Shown: positions 6,553 through 8,482 of the stretch, piece after piece
Position numbering within the stretch: the stretch's first letter is position 1
How the letters are laid out: each line of letters starts with the position of its first letter
Made by a program: the position numbers and the translations under genes
The notes under the pieces: model-generated
The model's database searches: none
The model's input: only the letters and a program-made list of their open reading frames with translations
Told to the model about the DNA's origin: nothing
Assembly: GCA_937883885.1 (NCBI GenBank)
Contig: CAKZXL010000755.1
Coordinates: 1-8,482, forward strand
Direction: 5' to 3'
DNA: 8,482 bases
Source of the DNA: an uncultured Aquincola sp.
GTDB lineage: Bacteria; Pseudomonadota; Gammaproteobacteria; Burkholderiales; Burkholderiaceae

Positions 6553-7608
6553 TCAAGCCTCGTCACAAATCTGTGCCCAGGCAGCCGCCAGGTCGGCCGG
6601 CAGCGGCGCTTCGAAGGCCAGTTCATGGCCGTCGATGGGGTGGACGAAGCGCAGTTCGGCCGCATGCAGCGCCTGCCGCGACAGGCCGAGCAAGGGCCGG
6701 CCACCGTACAGCGTGTCGGCCACCAGCGGATGGCCCTTGTGCGCCATGTGCACGCGGATCTGGTGGGTGCGGCCGGTGTGCAGCGTGCAGCGCACCGCAC
6801 ACACGCCCTGGCGTGCGGCCAGCGGCTGCACGTCGGTGCGGGCGGGCTTGCCGCTGCCCACCACGGCCATGCGCACGCGGGTCTGCGGGTCGCGCCCCAC
6901 CGGCGCTTCGACGGTGAAGGGCAGCAGCTTCATCTCGCCGTGCACCAGCGCGCGGTAGGCGCGGTGCACCTCGCGGGCGGCGATGGCGCGGGTGAGCGCC
7001 GTCATCGCCGGCAGCGTCTTGGCCACCACCATCAGGCCCGAGGTGTCTTTGTCGAGCCGGTGCACGATGCCGGCGCGCGGCAGGTCGAAGGCGCCGGGGT
7101 GATGCGCCAGCAGGCCATTGAGCAGCGTGCCGCTCCAGTGGCCGGCGGCCGGGTGCACCACCAGGCCGGCGGGCTTGTTGATGACCAGCAGGTGCTCGTC
7201 CTCAAACACCGGCCGCAGGTCCAGGGCCTCGGCGCGGAACGAGCGGCTTTGCGCCGTGGGCACCAGCGTGACCTGCACCGCCTGCCCCATCTTGAGCTTG
7301 CGCGAAGCGGTGTCGGCCAGTGCACCGGCCACCTGCACATGGCCGCGCTCAATCAGTGCCTGCAGGTAGTTGCGCGAGAACTCGCCGGCATGCAGCACCA
7401 GCACCTTGTCCAGCCGCTGGCCATGTTCGTCGGCGCTGACCGACCACTGGCGCACCTCGGCTTCCTGGTCGGCCGGCTCGTCGGCTTCGGCCTGGGTGGC
7501 CTCGTCGTCCAGCGCGGGCGCGGCGGTGCGCAGGGCCTCGTCGGCGGATGGGGTCGGGGCGGCGGCGCTGCCCGGCAGGCGGCCGGGTCGGCCTGAGGGG
7601 GCAACCAT
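6553..7608 (-). CDS. rluD: 23S rRNA pseudouridine synthase RluD
   Basis: RluD makes pseudouridines 1911, 1915 and 1917 in helix 69 of 23S rRNA, late in large-subunit assembly. With the ATG at 7608 the protein has 351 residues. It has an acidic, variable N-terminus (1-55), an S4 RNA-binding domain (about 62-118: GQRLDKVL, then YLQALIERGHVQVAG) and an RluA-type catalytic domain. That domain shows INKPAGLVVHP (143-153), HRLDKDTSGLMVVAK (183-197, catalytic D186) and GRTHQIRVHMAH (279-290). The start is uncertain. The ATG has no clear Shine-Dalgarno, while an in-frame GTG at 7455 has AGGA 7 nt upstream and would give 300 residues (E. coli RluD has 326). The frame stays open upstream to 7830, but that part is antisense to bamD. 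The divergent arrangement with bamD is also seen in E. coli and supports RluD over other RluA-family members. Confidence 0.93.
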   Translation of the reverse strand: MVAPSGRPGRLPGSAAAPTPSADEALRTAAPALDDEATQAEADEPADQEAEVRQWSVSADEHGQRLDKVLVLHAGEFSRNYLQALIERGHVQVAGALADTASRKLKMGQAVQVTLVPTAQSRSFRAEALDLRPVFEDEHLLVINKPAGLVVHPAAGHWSGTLLNGLLAHHPGAFDLPRAGIVHRLDKDTSGLMVVAKTLPAMTALTRAIAAREVHRAYRALVHGEMKLLPFTVEAPVGRDPQTRVRMAVVGSGKPARTDVQPLAARQGVCAVRCTLHTGRTHQIRVHMAHKGHPLVADTLYGGRPLLGLSRQALHAAELRFVHPIDGHELAFEAPLPADLAAAWAQICDEA

Positions 7609-7613
7609 ATAAT
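7608..7613 (+). promoter_or_regulatory. Candidate -10 element for bamD
   Basis: A perfect TATAAT lies at 7608-7613, in the only clearly AT-rich spot of the rluD/bamD divergent gap, and would give a bamD leader of about 40 nt. No good -35 is found at the right distance; the 17-nt position reads GGGTCG. The element touches the first base of the proposed rluD ATG (7606-7608). If both calls are right, the bamD promoter and the rluD start share bases. Confidence 0.4.
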
Positions 7614-7635
7614 TCGCAGTCGATTTTTCAGTGGA

Positions 7636-7653
7636 GCCGGAATCGATCCCGGC
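7636..7653 (+). promoter_or_regulatory. Near-palindrome in bamD leader
   Basis: An 18-nt near-palindrome, GCCGGAATCGATCCCGGC, matches itself in 8 of 9 base pairs. It lies between a GGAG (7633-7636) and the bamD ATG at 7661. The GGAG is 24 nt from the ATG, too far for normal use unless the intervening hairpin folds. The bases directly before the ATG (GTAGAAG) offer only a poor Shine-Dalgarno. It may be a hairpin affecting translation, or an operator shared with rluD. Confidence 0.4.
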
Positions 7654-7660
7654 GTAGAAG

Positions 7661-8482
7661 ATGACCGTTTCCCGACCCGTGCAACGCGTGGCCCGTTGGC
7701 TCGCGATCCCGGCGCTGGCTGGCGCCCTGGTGCTCGGCGGCTGCAGTTCCACGCCCAAGGAAGACCCGAACTCGCAGCAGGCGGTCGACAAATTGTATGC
7801 AGACGCCCAGGACGACATGTCGTCGGGCAACTATGAGCGGGCCATCAAGACGCTGGAACGCGTCGAAGGCCGTGCCGCCGGCACGCTGCTGGCGCAGCAG
7901 GCCACGCTGGACCTGGCCTACGTGCACTACCGCACCGCCGAACGCACCGAGGCGCTGGCCGTGCTGGACCGCTTCATGAAGCTGCATCCGTCGAGCCCCG
8001 CCTACGACTACGCGCTGTACCTGCGCGGCATCGTCAACTTCAACGACAACCTGGGCTTCCTGGGCAACCTGTCGCGGCAGGAGCTGTCCGAGCGCGACCA
8101 GCAGGCGTCGCGCGATTCGTACCAGTCGTTCAAGCAGCTGAGCGAGCAGTTCCCGGGCTCGAAGTACACGCCCGACGCGCGCGAGCGCATGAACTACATC
8201 GTCAATGCGCTGGCCGAGTACGAAGTGCATGTGGCCCGCTACTACTACAAGCGCGGCGCCTACGTGGCCGCGGCCAACCGGGCGCAGCAGGCCACGCAGG
8301 AATTCCAGCGCTCGCCGGCGGTGGAAGAGGCGCTGTACATCCTGGCGATGAGCTACGACCGCCTGGGCCTGGAGCAGCTGCGCGACGACAGCACGCGGGT
8401 GCTGAAGCAGAACTTCCCGGACAGCAAGTTCCTGTCGGATGGCCTGCGCGAGCGCGAGAAGGCTTGGTGGCAGTTTTGGTGA
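7661..8482 (+). CDS. bamD: Outer membrane protein assembly factor BamD (lipoprotein)
   Basis: BamD is the essential lipoprotein of the BAM complex. It sits on the periplasmic face of the outer membrane and helps BamA fold beta-barrel proteins. The 273-residue product has a lipoprotein signal peptide: basic start RPVQRVAR, hydrophobic 12-27, and lipobox LGGC with acylated cysteine 28. TPR-like helical pairs follow across about 41-260, including LYADAQDDMSSGNYERAIK, the AYDYALYLRGIVNFNDN segment (114-130) typical of BamD, and YYYKRGAYVAAANRAQ. The C-terminus, AWWQFW, is aromatic. E. coli BamD has 245 residues, so this is slightly long but complete; its TGA stop is the last three bases of the window. 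It is the only plus-strand gene and is divergent from rluD. Confidence 0.97.
   Translation: MTVSRPVQRVARWLAIPALAGALVLGGCSSTPKEDPNSQQAVDKLYADAQDDMSSGNYERAIKTLERVEGRAAGTLLAQQATLDLAYVHYRTAERTEALAVLDRFMKLHPSSPAYDYALYLRGIVNFNDNLGFLGNLSRQELSERDQQASRDSYQSFKQLSEQFPGSKYTPDARERMNYIVNALAEYEVHVARYYYKRGAYVAAANRAQQATQEFQRSPAVEEALYILAMSYDRLGLEQLRDDSTRVLKQNFPDSKFLSDGLREREKAWWQFW

Noticed and set aside
6308..6556. 82-codon minus-strand open frame between rluD and scpB
   Set aside because: It starts at a TTG overlapping the rluD stop with no good Shine-Dalgarno. Its third codon positions are far less GC-biased than in the neighbours, and the proline-rich product has no known family. A real small gene is not excluded, but I cannot support one.
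7609..7830. Upstream extension of rluD to an ATG at 7830 (425 residues)
   Set aside because: The added part is antisense to the bamD signal peptide and N-terminus and has no similarity to RluD. The divergent promoter region would also lie inside it.
7628..8230. 200-codon minus-strand open frame opposite bamD
   Set aside because: bamD on the plus strand has a complete lipoprotein signal and BamD sequence pattern. The antisense frame has no recognisable domain.

Overview
This GC-rich window carries eight protein-coding genes. Seven lie on the minus strand, and one, bamD, lies on the plus strand at the right end. Everything recognisable is proteobacterial core genome. The gene order ndk-rlmN-pilF-rodZ, the divergent rluD/bamD pair, the scpB-rluB pair, and the protein sequences (for example the aromatic C-terminus of BamD) point to a betaproteobacterium, most likely order Burkholderiales. 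The genus cannot be fixed by eye. I see no transposase, integrase, phage gene, CRISPR array, tRNA or rRNA, and no compositional island.

Layout from right to left, which is the direction of minus-strand transcription. bamD (7661-8482, +) encodes the outer-membrane assembly lipoprotein. It is divergent from rluD (6553-7608, -), a 23S rRNA pseudouridine synthase. A 285-bp non-coding gap follows (6268-6552), rich in inverted repeats. Then come scpB (5641-6267) and rluB (2984-5644), overlapping by 4 nt. A 60-bp gap with a full Shine-Dalgarno sequence opens a second tight minus-strand group. It holds ndk (2498-2923), rlmN (1237-2478), pilF (416-1240) and rodZ (1-423, cut by the window edge). The junctions in this group are a 19-nt spacer, a 4-nt overlap and an 8-nt overlap.

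Together the genes cover ribosomal RNA maturation (RluD, RluB, RlmN), envelope assembly (BamD, the PilF pilotin-type lipoprotein, the cell-shape protein RodZ), chromosome condensation (ScpB) and nucleotide balance (Ndk).

I found no new system. The most unusual items are two. First, RluB is 886 residues, about three times the usual size. Its standard S4-plus-synthase core is embedded in long disordered arms, including five copies of a [17 protein letters not shown] motif about 29 residues apart and an RGG-type glycine tail. Second, the rluD-scpB gap holds several nested or adjacent inverted repeats that could be a structured leader or an unannotated RNA.
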